Shown here piece by piece: positions 7,197 to 14,450 of a DNA stretch of 35,045 nucleotides. The position numbers and the translations under genes were made by a program. Numbering within the stretch: the first letter of the stretch is position 1; each line of letters begins with the position of its first letter. The notes beneath the pieces were generated by a model. It did no database searches. It had not been told where the DNA came from and saw nothing but the letters and a program-made list of their open reading frames with translations. This DNA comes from Archangiaceae bacterium (GTDB taxonomy: Bacteria > Myxococcota > Myxococcia > Myxococcales > Myxococcaceae). Location: assembly GCA_016879935.1 (NCBI GenBank), contig JAACJQ010000049.1:1-35045 (forward strand), written 5' to 3'.

Positions 7197-8411
7197 ATGT
7201 CACGCGACCTCTCACCTGCCTGGTTCGTCGTGCTCCTGTTGGCCTGCGCTCCTCAGGTGACACGCCAGCCTCCGTGCACGCCGCCTTCCCCGAACATGGG
7301 TTTCGCGGCCTTCGATGCCGGCGATGCGCTTGGTGTCGACAGCATTCCCCTCGCAATCGCCGGCAGCCCGGTCGAGGTGTTCTTTCGAACGGAGATCTCG
7401 ACCTTCTGCGAGCCCTCGTGGCGCGTCGAGGGAGAGGTGCTTGACCCGGGAAACCAGCCGCTGGCGGCCGAGTTCGTACAGTTGCCTGGGGCAGACAGCG
7501 CCGGTGGAGCACGCGTGCGCTTCACGCCGCCGACCGCGGGCTCGTACCTCATCACCGTTCGCTTCGAGCCCTCGCTTGGGCAGTTCCAGCGTGTCCTCCG
7601 CGTTGGTCGAGATCGCAGAGCCGAGCCACGCATCGTCGACGCAATGCCATTTCCTTCGAGCGAATGCGTGTCGCTCGACCGCACGCTCGCCGGGTCGATC
7701 GTGTGTCTGCGCTCCCCGAGCGCGCTCGTGGTGGTGGTTCGCGCGGGACAGATCGCCGAGACGTTTCCCTACGGGCACGCGAGCGTCATTGGCAACACGG
7801 TCTGGCTGGTGACGGACCAACGACTCGAGCGGCGCGTCGACACGGGGGCTTCCCTCGTCCTCACTGGCTCGCTCAGCGCGAATCGTACCTGGTCGGTGAA
7901 CGCGAGCTTCTTCGACGAGGAGCGGGCCGTGCTCCTCGACGGCTCCCAACTCCGAGGCCCCGTCAGGTGGAATGGCACCGAGCTCGTCGACGACCGCCTG
8001 CTGAGCACGAGGGGAACTCCGATTGTCCTCGGCTCCGTCGTATTGACGTTCGACGGGCGGCAGGTCTGCGACAGAAGCGGCTCCTGCACTCCGCTCGTCC
8101 CGGTTGGCGTCGACGGCGATGGACTGTGGACCTTCGATGGCGTGCGAACGATGACCCTCATCACGGGTGCGACCGGGACGCCGTTCAACCTGCGCTTTGA
8201 TGGCTTCGCCTCCGAGTTCCCCTCCTCCATCTCCGGCTCGTTTACGCCTCAGCTGCACCCCGACAGGAACCAGGGGGAACTGTTCACGATCGTCCGCTCG
8301 GCCGAGGGGCCGGCGTTGGAGCAGTGGCCATACGCGACGAGGCTGACGCATGACTTTGCCTTCCTCGTCCTCGAGTCGTCCCCGACTTCTGTGACCTGGA
8401 TGCGCCGCTGA
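7197..8411 (+). CDS. Predicted lipoprotein of unknown function, 404 aa
   Basis: The protein starts MSRDLSPAWFVVLLLACAPQ: a short charged start, a hydrophobic stretch and a lipobox (LLAC) that would make Cys17 the lipidated residue. The mature part begins with an Ig-like or transthyretin-like module of about 120 residues (GSPVEVFFRTEISTFCEPSW ... FTPPTAGSYLITVRFEPS). It then becomes a series of strands with repeated G-N-W-x-V/T-D patterns (IGNTVWLVTDQRLERRV, VLTFDGRQVCDRSGSC, GVDGDGLWTFDGVRTMTLI) that look like propeller blades. The start is ATG 7197; the frame is open further upstream to 7002, but that part overlaps the previous gene and has no signal peptide. It begins 55 bases after the barrel gene and is probably co-transcribed with it. 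No family recognised. Confidence 0.8.
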   Translation: MSRDLSPAWFVVLLLACAPQVTRQPPCTPPSPNMGFAAFDAGDALGVDSIPLAIAGSPVEVFFRTEISTFCEPSWRVEGEVLDPGNQPLAAEFVQLPGADSAGGARVRFTPPTAGSYLITVRFEPSLGQFQRVLRVGRDRRAEPRIVDAMPFPSSECVSLDRTLAGSIVCLRSPSALVVVVRAGQIAETFPYGHASVIGNTVWLVTDQRLERRVDTGASLVLTGSLSANRTWSVNASFFDEERAVLLDGSQLRGPVRWNGTELVDDRLLSTRGTPIVLGSVVLTFDGRQVCDRSGSCTPLVPVGVDGDGLWTFDGVRTMTLITGATGTPFNLRFDGFASEFPSSISGSFTPQLHPDRNQGELFTIVRSAEGPALEQWPYATRLTHDFAFLVLESSPTSVTWMRR

Positions 8412-8444
8412 GGCACCGAAGCGTGCGCGGCCTTGCCTCGGCCT

Positions 8445-8549
8445 GGGCTTCAGACCATGTCGTGCGCCGTGAAATGGCTCCTGATGGTGGTGATGTCGTT
8501 CGCTCCGCTGGCCTTCGCTGAGCAGGTCGTGACGCTGGGCGGCTTCGGC
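8445..8549 (+). repeat. Direct repeat copy 2, partner at 5636-5725
   Basis: Full-length version of the repeat. It starts in the intergenic region 12 bases before ATG 8457 and covers the signal peptide and the first mature residues of the beta-barrel gene. It includes the 15 bases (about 8505-8519) that are missing from copy 1. Confidence 0.9.
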
Positions 8550-8996
8550 TCCACGACGCTCGCCTCGTTCAACTCGAGCCCCGGCGTCGGCGGCGTCGCG
8601 CTCGGCTGGCAGTACACGCGCGGCCACTTCGCGCTCGGAGCTGGCGTTCGCGCCTCGGCGCCTTCGCTCATCGCCCCGGTGCCGCTCGAAGGCTACGCCC
8701 GCGCGCTCTTCACGCTCGCCATCGGGCCATGGGAGCCGCAGCTCGGGCCCGAGTTCGGCATCAGCGGCCTGCAGGGGTTGTCGCGCCCGCTCCCGATGCG
8801 GCCGACCGACTTTGCGAGCGCCGAGAACTCGCTCACCGGCTTCTTCTACGTGGCGTTTCACACCGAGGCGGCGCGCTTTCGGTTCGGGCGCTTTCTGTTG
8901 AGCGTGCTCGGCGTCGACGTCGGCACCTCGCTCACGGCCGCGGGCACCACGCTGCGCCTGCAGCTCGACTACGCGACGGTGGGGGTCTCATGGTGA
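8457..8996 (+). CDS. Small outer-membrane beta-barrel-like protein, 179 aa
   Basis: Signal peptide MSCAVKWLLMVVMSFAPLAFA with cleavage before EQVV. The mature protein has alternating-hydrophobicity strands (VVTLGGFGSTTLASF, GVALGWQYTRGHFALGAGV, YARALFTLAIGPWEPQLGPE, FFYVAFHTEAARFRFGRFLL, TTLRLQLDYATVGVSW) and ends in an aromatic residue, as porin-like barrels do. About 160 mature residues fits an 8-strand barrel. The frame extends to 8433, but ATG 8457 gives a proper signal peptide and is where the repeat copies align. The stop codon overlaps the start of the M28 peptidase gene (ATG at 8990, TGA at 8994-8996), so the two are translationally coupled. Specific role unknown. Confidence 0.8.
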   Translation: MSCAVKWLLMVVMSFAPLAFAEQVVTLGGFGSTTLASFNSSPGVGGVALGWQYTRGHFALGAGVRASAPSLIAPVPLEGYARALFTLAIGPWEPQLGPEFGISGLQGLSRPLPMRPTDFASAENSLTGFFYVAFHTEAARFRFGRFLLSVLGVDVGTSLTAAGTTLRLQLDYATVGVSW

Positions 8997-9964
8997 GCCG
9001 GCTCCTCGTGGCAGCCTTCGCGCTCTCGGCCTGCGCGCCCGGCGTGGTCGATTCGGCGACCGTCGACAAAGCACGCGCTCTCGCGACCGAGGTCGACGGC
9101 AACCGCGTCTTCGCCGACATCGAAGCGCTCGCGGCCCTGCACGGCAAAGACACGCGCGTCGACTGTGCGGGCCTGAACACGAAGGCCGACACCTGGTGCA
9201 ACCTCACCAACACCGCGTCGCGCACCTTCGTCGCCGACCGCCTTCGTTCTCTCGGAATGACACCCGAGCTCGACACCATCGACACGCACCCTGCGACGAC
9301 CAACGTGTTCGCCGAGCTGCGCGGAACTTCGAAACCCGACGAGGTGATTCTGGTGGGCGCGCACTTCGACGCCTTCTTCATGGGCGCCGACGACAACTCG
9401 AGCGGCGTCTCGGTCATGCTCGAGGTCGCGCGGCTGCTGGCCAATCGCCCGCTCGCCCGCACGGTGCGCTTCGTCGGCTTCGACCACGAAGAGATTGGGC
9501 TCGTCGGCAGCACGAGGCACGTGAAGTCGCAGGCGAAGCCGAAGGCGTCGCTCGTGTTCGACTGTGTCGGGTTCGCCGACGACGCGCCGGGCTCGCAGGG
9601 CAGTCTGCCGGGCTTTCCCACGCCGTCGGCCGGCAACTTTCTCGCGGCCATCGCGAACGACGTCTCACGGCCGCAGGTCGAGCAGGTGCTGCAGACCGAA
9701 GGTGGCAAGAGCGGCATTCCCGTGCTGGCCATCATCGCGCCAGGCCTGGGAGCCGGGCCTCTCTCGGGAAACCTCATGCGCAGCGACCACGCGCCGTTCT
9801 GGCTCGCGGGCGAGAGCGCCGTCTTCTTCACCGACACCGCGAACTTCCGGAACAAGAACTACCACACGCGACAAGACACGCCCGAGACGCTGAGTCGGCC
9901 CTTCCTCACGGGCGCAGCGAAGGCGGCCGTGATGTCGGTCGTCGCGTGGGGAGACGCGCCATGA
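8990..9964 (+). CDS. M28-family metallopeptidase lipoprotein, 324 aa
   Basis: Zinc-dependent aminopeptidase-type hydrolase, predicted to be exported and lipidated: MVSRLLVAAFALSAC has a lipobox with Cys15. All the usual di-zinc ligand motifs of the M28 fold are visible: GAHFDAFF (His125, Asp127), MGADDNSSG (Asp134), FDHEEIGLVGS (Glu167/168, catalytic base and ligand), VFDCVGF (Asp191) and NYHTRQDTPE (His292). The order and spacing match secreted M28 aminopeptidases. A Cys pair (Cys59, Cys70) lies in the N-terminal segment. The start overlaps the end of the barrel gene, and the stop overlaps the next start (ATGA at 9961-9964), so the three genes form one translationally coupled unit. The natural substrate is unknown; peptides at the cell surface are likely. 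Confidence 0.93.
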   Translation: MVSRLLVAAFALSACAPGVVDSATVDKARALATEVDGNRVFADIEALAALHGKDTRVDCAGLNTKADTWCNLTNTASRTFVADRLRSLGMTPELDTIDTHPATTNVFAELRGTSKPDEVILVGAHFDAFFMGADDNSSGVSVMLEVARLLANRPLARTVRFVGFDHEEIGLVGSTRHVKSQAKPKASLVFDCVGFADDAPGSQGSLPGFPTPSAGNFLAAIANDVSRPQVEQVLQTEGGKSGIPVLAIIAPGLGAGPLSGNLMRSDHAPFWLAGESAVFFTDTANFRNKNYHTRQDTPETLSRPFLTGAAKAAVMSVVAWGDAP

Positions 9965-10473
9965 AGACGACGCTGCTCGTGGTGCTCGTCGCGCTCCCGG
10001 CTGCCGCCGAGGAGTCGGTGCTCTCGAAGCTCTCGCTCGGCCTCGACACGGTCGGCGCCATCTCGCTCACGCAGGCCCGCACGCAGGGCGGCATCGGTGG
10101 CGGCGTACAGGCGGCGTTCTCGTTCGACGAGCACTGGCTCGTGCACGCGCGCGCGGCGTGGCTGTGGGGTCTGGGCTCGCACACCTTGTTCCACGCGGGT
10201 GGCGGCTGGCAGCGCGCGGGCACGTGGCGGCCGCTGTTTCGCGGTGACGTGACGCTCGGCCTCGGCGGGTCGCTCGACTTCAGCGTGGGCTCGACGCCTC
10301 CAACGCGCGCGCCGACGGTGGGGCTCGTGGTGGGCGCGGCGCTGCTCCGCTTTCAGGTCGGGCGCGTCATCGTGTCGGGGCTCGAGCTCGAGGCCGGCGT
10401 GTCGACGGAGTTCGTCTCCGTTGGTCCGCGCGCGGGCGTGACGCTGCTCTCGCTGAGCGCGCTGCTGGAGTAG
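9961..10473 (+). CDS. Small exported beta-barrel-like protein, 170 aa
   Basis: Signal peptide MKTTLLVVLVALPAAAEESV. The mature chain consists of glycine-rich alternating strands: GLDTVGAISLTQARTQGGIG, GVQAAFSFDEHWLVHARAAW, PTVGLVVGAALLRFQVGRVI and RAGVTLLSLSALLE. The size and pattern resemble the preceding small barrel of the same operon, although I see no convincing sequence identity between the two. ATG 9961 overlaps the stop of the peptidase gene. The pairing of two small barrels with a lipid-anchored peptidase suggests a surface assembly, but no such complex is known to me. Confidence 0.75.
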   Translation: MKTTLLVVLVALPAAAEESVLSKLSLGLDTVGAISLTQARTQGGIGGGVQAAFSFDEHWLVHARAAWLWGLGSHTLFHAGGGWQRAGTWRPLFRGDVTLGLGGSLDFSVGSTPPTRAPTVGLVVGAALLRFQVGRVIVSGLELEAGVSTEFVSVGPRAGVTLLSLSALLE

Positions 10474-10536
10474 ACGAAAACGGCGGGTGCTGGCCACTCA
10501 GGCAGCATCTCCCCTAGAGTGTGCGGACTTCGGAGC

Positions 10537-10552
10537 CGACGCGGCCGCGTCG
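10537..10552. promoter_or_regulatory. Perfect 16-base palindrome in the 5' leader of the DUF2330 gene
   Basis: CGACGCGGCCGCGTCG is its own reverse complement and lies 12 bases before ATG 10565, immediately upstream of the ribosome-binding site GGAAGA (10555-10560). It could be a repressor site or an RNA structure that limits ribosome access. GC-rich palindromes also occur by chance in this composition. Confidence 0.35.
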
Positions 10553-10564
10553 TCGGAAGAAACA

Positions 10565-12247
10565 ATGATCAAACAGCTGAGCTGTGGAGCCGCGCTGCTG
10601 GCGGCGACTGTCGTGACGTTCAGTCCGCGGGCGGAGGCGTGTGGCTGCTTCGCTCCGCCTGACCCGGCGACGCCCGTCGTGCAGGCCGGTGAGCGCATTC
10701 TCTTCGCCGTCGAGAACGGGAAGGTCACCGCACACATTCAGATTCAGTACGCGGGCAGCGCGAAGGACTTCGGGTGGATCGTTCCGCTCCCGAGCGTGCC
10801 GGTGGTGAAGGCCGGCACCGACGAGCTCTTCACGCAGCTGCTCGCGACGACGACGCCGACGTACAAGGTCGAGAACGACTTCAGCGGCGCTCAGTGCGCG
10901 CAAGCGACTGGTGGCTTCTCGTTCGGCTGTGCTGGGTCGCCGGTGGCGCTTCGTTCGCAGGACTCGGGCGCGCCTACCACCGGGTTGAAGCCTTCACCAG
11001 TCGTCGTGCAGAGCACGGTCGGATCGTTCGAGTACGCGGTGCTGAAGGCCGATGACAAAGCCGAGATGCTCAAGTGGCTGGCCGACAACCGCTACTTCGT
11101 TCCGACCGGAACCGAGGACGTCATGGGGCCCTACGTGCGGCCTGGAGCGTACTTCCTCGCGCTCAAGCTGAAGTCGGGCGCGTCGACGGGAGACATCACG
11201 CCCATCGTGCTCGAGTACGCCTCGCAGCTGCCAATGGTGCCCATCATTCTCACGAGCGTCGCGGCGCAGCCGAACATGGGCATTCAAATCTGGCTGGTGG
11301 GCAACGGCCGCGCGGTGCCGCGCAACTACCACCACGTCGTGGTGAATGACGCCGAGCTGAACTGGCTCTCGGGCGTCGACAACTACGCCGCCGTCGTCAC
11401 GAAGGCCGTGGCCGAGACGCCCGAGAAGCACGCCTTCGTCACCGAGTACGCAGGCCCGTCGGCGCCCATGCGCGACAAGGTCGTGACGCGAGGTCAATTC
11501 GGAACGGTGGAGAACCTCGCGAGCGCGACGTCTCCGGGAGACTTCGTCACGAGGCTGCTGGTCGCAGGCTTCGCTCGCGACAACGTGCTGCCGCCTGTCG
11601 TGCGCTCGGTCTTCTTCACGCAGGTGCCCTACCCGCCCGCGCTCGAGCAGGCTGGCGTCTCGCAAGCGCGCTTCCTGCAGGACGTCGACTACTACCTCGG
11701 CACGTTCCGCCAGCAGCGCCCCGAGCTGTACACGGGCTACACCTCGACGTTCGACGCGCCCTCACTCGCACGTGAGGTGTTCGCGCAATACGTGACGCCG
11801 ATGAACGAGCTGAACGGGCTCTTCACGAAGTACCCGAAGCTGACGCGGCTGTTCACCACGCTCTCGCCGGCCGACATGACGAAAGACCCGGTGTTCTCGT
11901 TCAACGCGACGCTGCCCGACGTGCCGCTCGAGCACCTGGCGAAGCTGAAGATGGGGTGCGGTGGCTCGACGCTCAAGACCGAGCAGGGTGTCGAGCTGGA
12001 GGTCGTGGGCGCTCAACTCGAGCGGAAGCCGTCGCCCGTGGCGCTGCGCATCGAGACGGTGCTCGAGGAAGGCGCGCCGACGGTGATGACGGACAACGCG
12101 GGCGCCATCGTTGCCGCGTACACCCCGACGACGACGCAGCCAGCACCGCCCATGCAGGGCTGCTCCGTCATCGACCCGACCTCGCTTGGGCTGCTGGTGC
12201 TCGTCGCGAGGCTGCGTCGCGAGCGCAAGACCACCGGAGGCCGCTGA
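10565..12247 (+). CDS. DUF2330 family surface protein with MYXO-CTERM-like tail, 560 aa
   Basis: Exported: MIKQLSCGAALLAATVVTFSPRAEA, then CGCF at the mature start. The N-terminal region has the DUF2330 signature: a Cys-rich start, VVQAGERILFAVENGKVTAH, IQIQYAGSAKDFGWIVPLPS and VFFTQVPYP. Function of the family is unknown. The C-terminus is Pro/Thr-rich and then MQGCSVIDPTSLGLLVLVAR followed by LRRER: a Cys, a hydrophobic stretch and an Arg cluster, as in MYXO-CTERM tails. Such tails are known to be processed by a rhombosortase/myxosortase-type protease for surface anchoring. ATG 10565 is preferred over the upstream start at 10487 because GGAAGA sits 4 bases before it and a clean signal peptide follows. 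Confidence 0.88.
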   Translation: MIKQLSCGAALLAATVVTFSPRAEACGCFAPPDPATPVVQAGERILFAVENGKVTAHIQIQYAGSAKDFGWIVPLPSVPVVKAGTDELFTQLLATTTPTYKVENDFSGAQCAQATGGFSFGCAGSPVALRSQDSGAPTTGLKPSPVVVQSTVGSFEYAVLKADDKAEMLKWLADNRYFVPTGTEDVMGPYVRPGAYFLALKLKSGASTGDITPIVLEYASQLPMVPIILTSVAAQPNMGIQIWLVGNGRAVPRNYHHVVVNDAELNWLSGVDNYAAVVTKAVAETPEKHAFVTEYAGPSAPMRDKVVTRGQFGTVENLASATSPGDFVTRLLVAGFARDNVLPPVVRSVFFTQVPYPPALEQAGVSQARFLQDVDYYLGTFRQQRPELYTGYTSTFDAPSLAREVFAQYVTPMNELNGLFTKYPKLTRLFTTLSPADMTKDPVFSFNATLPDVPLEHLAKLKMGCGGSTLKTEQGVELEVVGAQLERKPSPVALRIETVLEEGAPTVMTDNAGAIVAAYTPTTTQPAPPMQGCSVIDPTSLGLLVLVARLRRERKTTGGR

Positions 12248-12296
12248 AGCACTTCACGCCGTTGCGCATCGAGGCTGCCCGGCGGGTTGTGTGGCG

Positions 12297-13550
12297 ATGA
12301 GTCCTTACGAGACGTTCACCGCCGAGTGGTCCACCTCGATTGAAGAGGCGCGAAAGACGAAGTCGACCGGTCTCATGCTTTCGGGAACCGTCGACCTCTC
12401 TGCGCTCGCAACCCTCAAGGGGCTCAAGGGCCTCTCCCTCTCCAACTGCGTTCAGCCGCTCGACGAAGTGCTTCACGTCGTCTCTGGTTTGCGTCTCGAA
12501 TACCTCGGGCTCCGCAGCCCGAAGCTGAAGAAGCTCCCCGAAGGGTTGCGCGAGCTGAAGACCGTCGAGCAGCTCGATCTCGACGGAGCCTTCGCGACGC
12601 TCAGTGACGACGAGCTCACCCTGCTGAAGGCGATGCCGGCGCTCGTTGGATTGACGCTGAAGAAGTCGCTCAAGACGGTGCCCCCGGCGCTGGCGCAGCT
12701 GACGCGACTGCGAGCGCTCGACCTCAGCTTCAATCGCCTCTCGGAGCTGCCCGAGCTGAGCGCCCTCGAGCACCTGGAGCAACTCTCACTGGGCGGCAAC
12801 CCGCTGCACGCGTTCCCTGAATGGGTGTTCGCGCTCGAGGAGCTGCGCCACTTCTCGTTCGGCGCTCAGCGGAAGTCCCCGGCTCCGCCACCGGTCCCCA
12901 GCGGCCTCGGCCGGCTCTCGAAGCTCGAGCGGGCGTGGCTCGATGGGGTCGCGTCCTTGCCCGATGAGGTCGGCGCGCTCGCTGCGCTCAAGGAGCTCCG
13001 CATCGCCGGCGTCCAAGAGCTGCCGGCAAGCATCGGGCGGCTGAAGAACCTCGAGGTGCTCCAGGTTGGGCGGCTCGGCCCGAAGGTCACGCTGCGCAGC
13101 ATGCCGGAGGAGGTCGCTCAGCTCAGCTCGCTGAAGGAGCTGACGGTGTGGGGGACGTTCAAGAAGTTCCCTGCCCTCGGTGGGCTCACCGCGCTGCACG
13201 AGCTGCGGATTTGCGGCTCTCTCAAGGTGCTCCCCTCGTTCGAAAAGCTCACCTCGCTGAAGACGCTTGGGGTGATGGAGCTCGGCGTCAGTGCGCTCCC
13301 CGAGTTCGCGGGGCTCCCTTCGCTCACCGCGCTGTACGCAAGCGGAAACGCGCTCACGGAGCTGCCCGAGTCGATCGGTACGTTGACCTCGCTCGAGGTG
13401 CTCGAGGTCGCGCGAAACAAGCTCAAGGCGCTGCCGGCGTCGCTTGCCGGGTGCACCAGGCTCACGCAGCTCGCTGTCGACAAGCCCGTGACCCTGCCCC
13501 CAGCACTGCTGAAGGCCGAGAAGCAGGGGCGGCTCTCCGTCTCGCGGTGA
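12297..13550 (+). CDS. Leucine-rich-repeat protein, 417 aa
   Basis: There is no signal peptide. Almost the whole chain consists of bacterial-type LRRs of about 23 residues with an 'L..L..LxLs.N.l..lP' core: LTRLRALDLSFNRLSELPEL, LEHLEQLSLGGNPLHAFPEW, LKNLEVLQVGRLGPKVTLRS, LPSLTALYASGNALTELPES, LTSLEVLEVARNKLKALPAS. This is a solenoid expected to bind another protein. No kinase, GTPase or other catalytic domain is attached. The start is ATG 12297 (MSPYETFTAEWSTS); the upstream extension to 12111 overlaps the DUF2330 gene. It lies 49 bases downstream of that gene, and its end is 15 bases from the convergent SRPBCC gene. This is the second LRR protein in the window (the other is at 3960-5582), but it lacks the TIGR02996 domain. 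Confidence 0.9.
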   Translation: MSPYETFTAEWSTSIEEARKTKSTGLMLSGTVDLSALATLKGLKGLSLSNCVQPLDEVLHVVSGLRLEYLGLRSPKLKKLPEGLRELKTVEQLDLDGAFATLSDDELTLLKAMPALVGLTLKKSLKTVPPALAQLTRLRALDLSFNRLSELPELSALEHLEQLSLGGNPLHAFPEWVFALEELRHFSFGAQRKSPAPPPVPSGLGRLSKLERAWLDGVASLPDEVGALAALKELRIAGVQELPASIGRLKNLEVLQVGRLGPKVTLRSMPEEVAQLSSLKELTVWGTFKKFPALGGLTALHELRICGSLKVLPSFEKLTSLKTLGVMELGVSALPEFAGLPSLTALYASGNALTELPESIGTLTSLEVLEVARNKLKALPASLAGCTRLTQLAVDKPVTLPPALLKAEKQGRLSVSR

Positions 13551-13565
13551 CGCTGCGCCGCTCGG

Positions 13566-14042
13566 CTACGAGAGGGTGACGAACAGCTCGTCGAGCTGGC
13601 CGAACGTCTCTTCGAAGGCGCCGGTGCTGCCCGACTCGAGCGCGGCGTCGAGCGCCTCCTTCGACGGGTAGCGGTCGACCATCGTCAACAGCGTCTGGCC
13701 GTCGCGCTCCTCGAAGGTGACGGTGGTGACGGAGCCGTCGGCGCTCTCTTCGTTCGTCCACACCAGGCGTGAAGGCGGCGTGACCTCGACGTACTTGCCG
13801 AAGAACGACATCGGCTTCGAGGGGTCATTCGTGAAGACGAAGGTGAAGCGGTAACTGCCGCCCGTTCTCACGTCCATCTCGCAGGCCGTCATCGCGATGC
13901 CGATGGACTTCGGCACCCACCAGCGCTTCATCAACTCGGGAGTCGTCCACGCCTGGAAGACCAGGCGCGCGGGGGCGTCGAAGGTTCGGGTGACGACGAG
14001 GTCGCGGTCGTTCGTTCGTTTCGTGGTGGTGGGGTGCTTCAT
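13566..14042 (-). CDS. SRPBCC/AHSA1 domain protein, 158 aa
   Basis: A START-like lipid or ligand-cavity protein of the AHSA1 type. The diagnostic sequence runs DLVVTRTFDAPARLVFQAWT, then TPELMKRWWVP, GGSYRFTFVF, FFGKYVEVTPPSRLVWT, VTFEERDGQTLLTMVDRYPS and a terminal helix ending FGQLDELFVTLS. Length fits the family. Its start codon overlaps the stop of the upstream ArsR gene (ATGA at 14039-14042), so the pair is translationally coupled. ArsR + AHSA1 operons are common in bacteria. The ligand of the SRPBCC partner is generally unknown and cannot be read from sequence. Confidence 0.92.
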   Translation of the reverse strand: MKHPTTTKRTNDRDLVVTRTFDAPARLVFQAWTTPELMKRWWVPKSIGIAMTACEMDVRTGGSYRFTFVFTNDPSKPMSFFGKYVEVTPPSRLVWTNEESADGSVTTVTFEERDGQTLLTMVDRYPSKEALDAALESGSTGAFEETFGQLDELFVTLS

Positions 14043-14401
14043 GGTTCTTTGCCTTTCGTCTTTCGTTCACTGCGTTTGAGGTCTTCGAGCACGTCGTCGA
14101 GGTCGTCGAAGCGCGCATCCCAGCGCTGACGGAACCGCTCGAGCCATGCGGTCTCCTCCTCGAGGCGGCGCGGGCCGAGCTTGCAGGTGCGCACGCGGCC
14201 GACCTTCTCGGTGACGACGAGGCCGGCCTGCTCGAGCACACCGACGTGCTTCTTCATGCCGGTCAGCGTCATGTGAAACCGGTCGGCGAGGTCGGTGATG
14301 GAGGCGTCGGAACGCCCGAGCTGCTCGAGCACCCCGCGGCGGGTGACGTCGGCGAGCGCTGCGAAGGAGGCGTCGAGGCGTGCGTTGGAATACTGAACCA
14401 T
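14039..14401 (-). CDS. ArsR-family winged-helix repressor, 120 aa
   Basis: Winged-helix regulator: LDASFAALADVTRRGVLEQL, ASITDLADRFHMTLTGMKKH (recognition helix), VGVLEQAGLVVTEKVGRVRT (wing), CKLGPRRLEEETAWLERF. No metal-binding CxC motif is seen in the recognition helix, so a metal sensor is unlikely; this fits the ArsR subgroup paired with SRPBCC proteins. The only ATG near the N-terminus is at 14401, and it sits in the centre of a perfect palindrome. A promoter ends so close upstream that the mRNA would be leaderless or nearly so. Together these suggest a repressor of its own operon (this gene plus the SRPBCC gene). Confidence 0.93.
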   Translation of the reverse strand: MVQYSNARLDASFAALADVTRRGVLEQLGRSDASITDLADRFHMTLTGMKKHVGVLEQAGLVVTEKVGRVRTCKLGPRRLEEETAWLERFRQRWDARFDDLDDVLEDLKRSERKTKGKEP

Positions 14402-14411
14402 ATGGTTCAGT
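14392..14411. promoter_or_regulatory. Perfect 20-base palindromic operator over the ArsR start codon
   Basis: ACTGAACCATATGGTTCAGT is its own reverse complement. It covers the ArsR start codon (14399-14401) and about three codons after it on the minus strand, and it touches the -10 element. Its length and symmetry suit a dimeric winged-helix repressor, so it is most simply the autoregulatory operator. Confidence 0.75.
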
Positions 14412-14439
14412 GTTTAGCCGCGCGTTCCATGACTGGCAA
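14411..14439 (-). promoter_or_regulatory. Promoter of the ArsR-SRPBCC operon
   Basis: On the minus strand, TTGCCA (14439-14434) and TAAACA (14416-14411) are separated by exactly 17 bases. The -10 ends 9 bases before the A of the ArsR ATG, so transcription would begin within about three bases of the start codon. No ribosome-binding site fits in that space, so a leaderless mRNA is inferred. The promoter lies in the 49-base gap after the stop of the lipoprotein gene at 14451. Confidence 0.6.
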
Positions 14440-14450
14440 GAGGTGGTTCT

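Noticed and set aside
5636-8549. Composite transposon bounded by direct repeats
   Set aside because: No transposase, terminal inverted repeats or short target duplications were found; the repeats are gene sequence.
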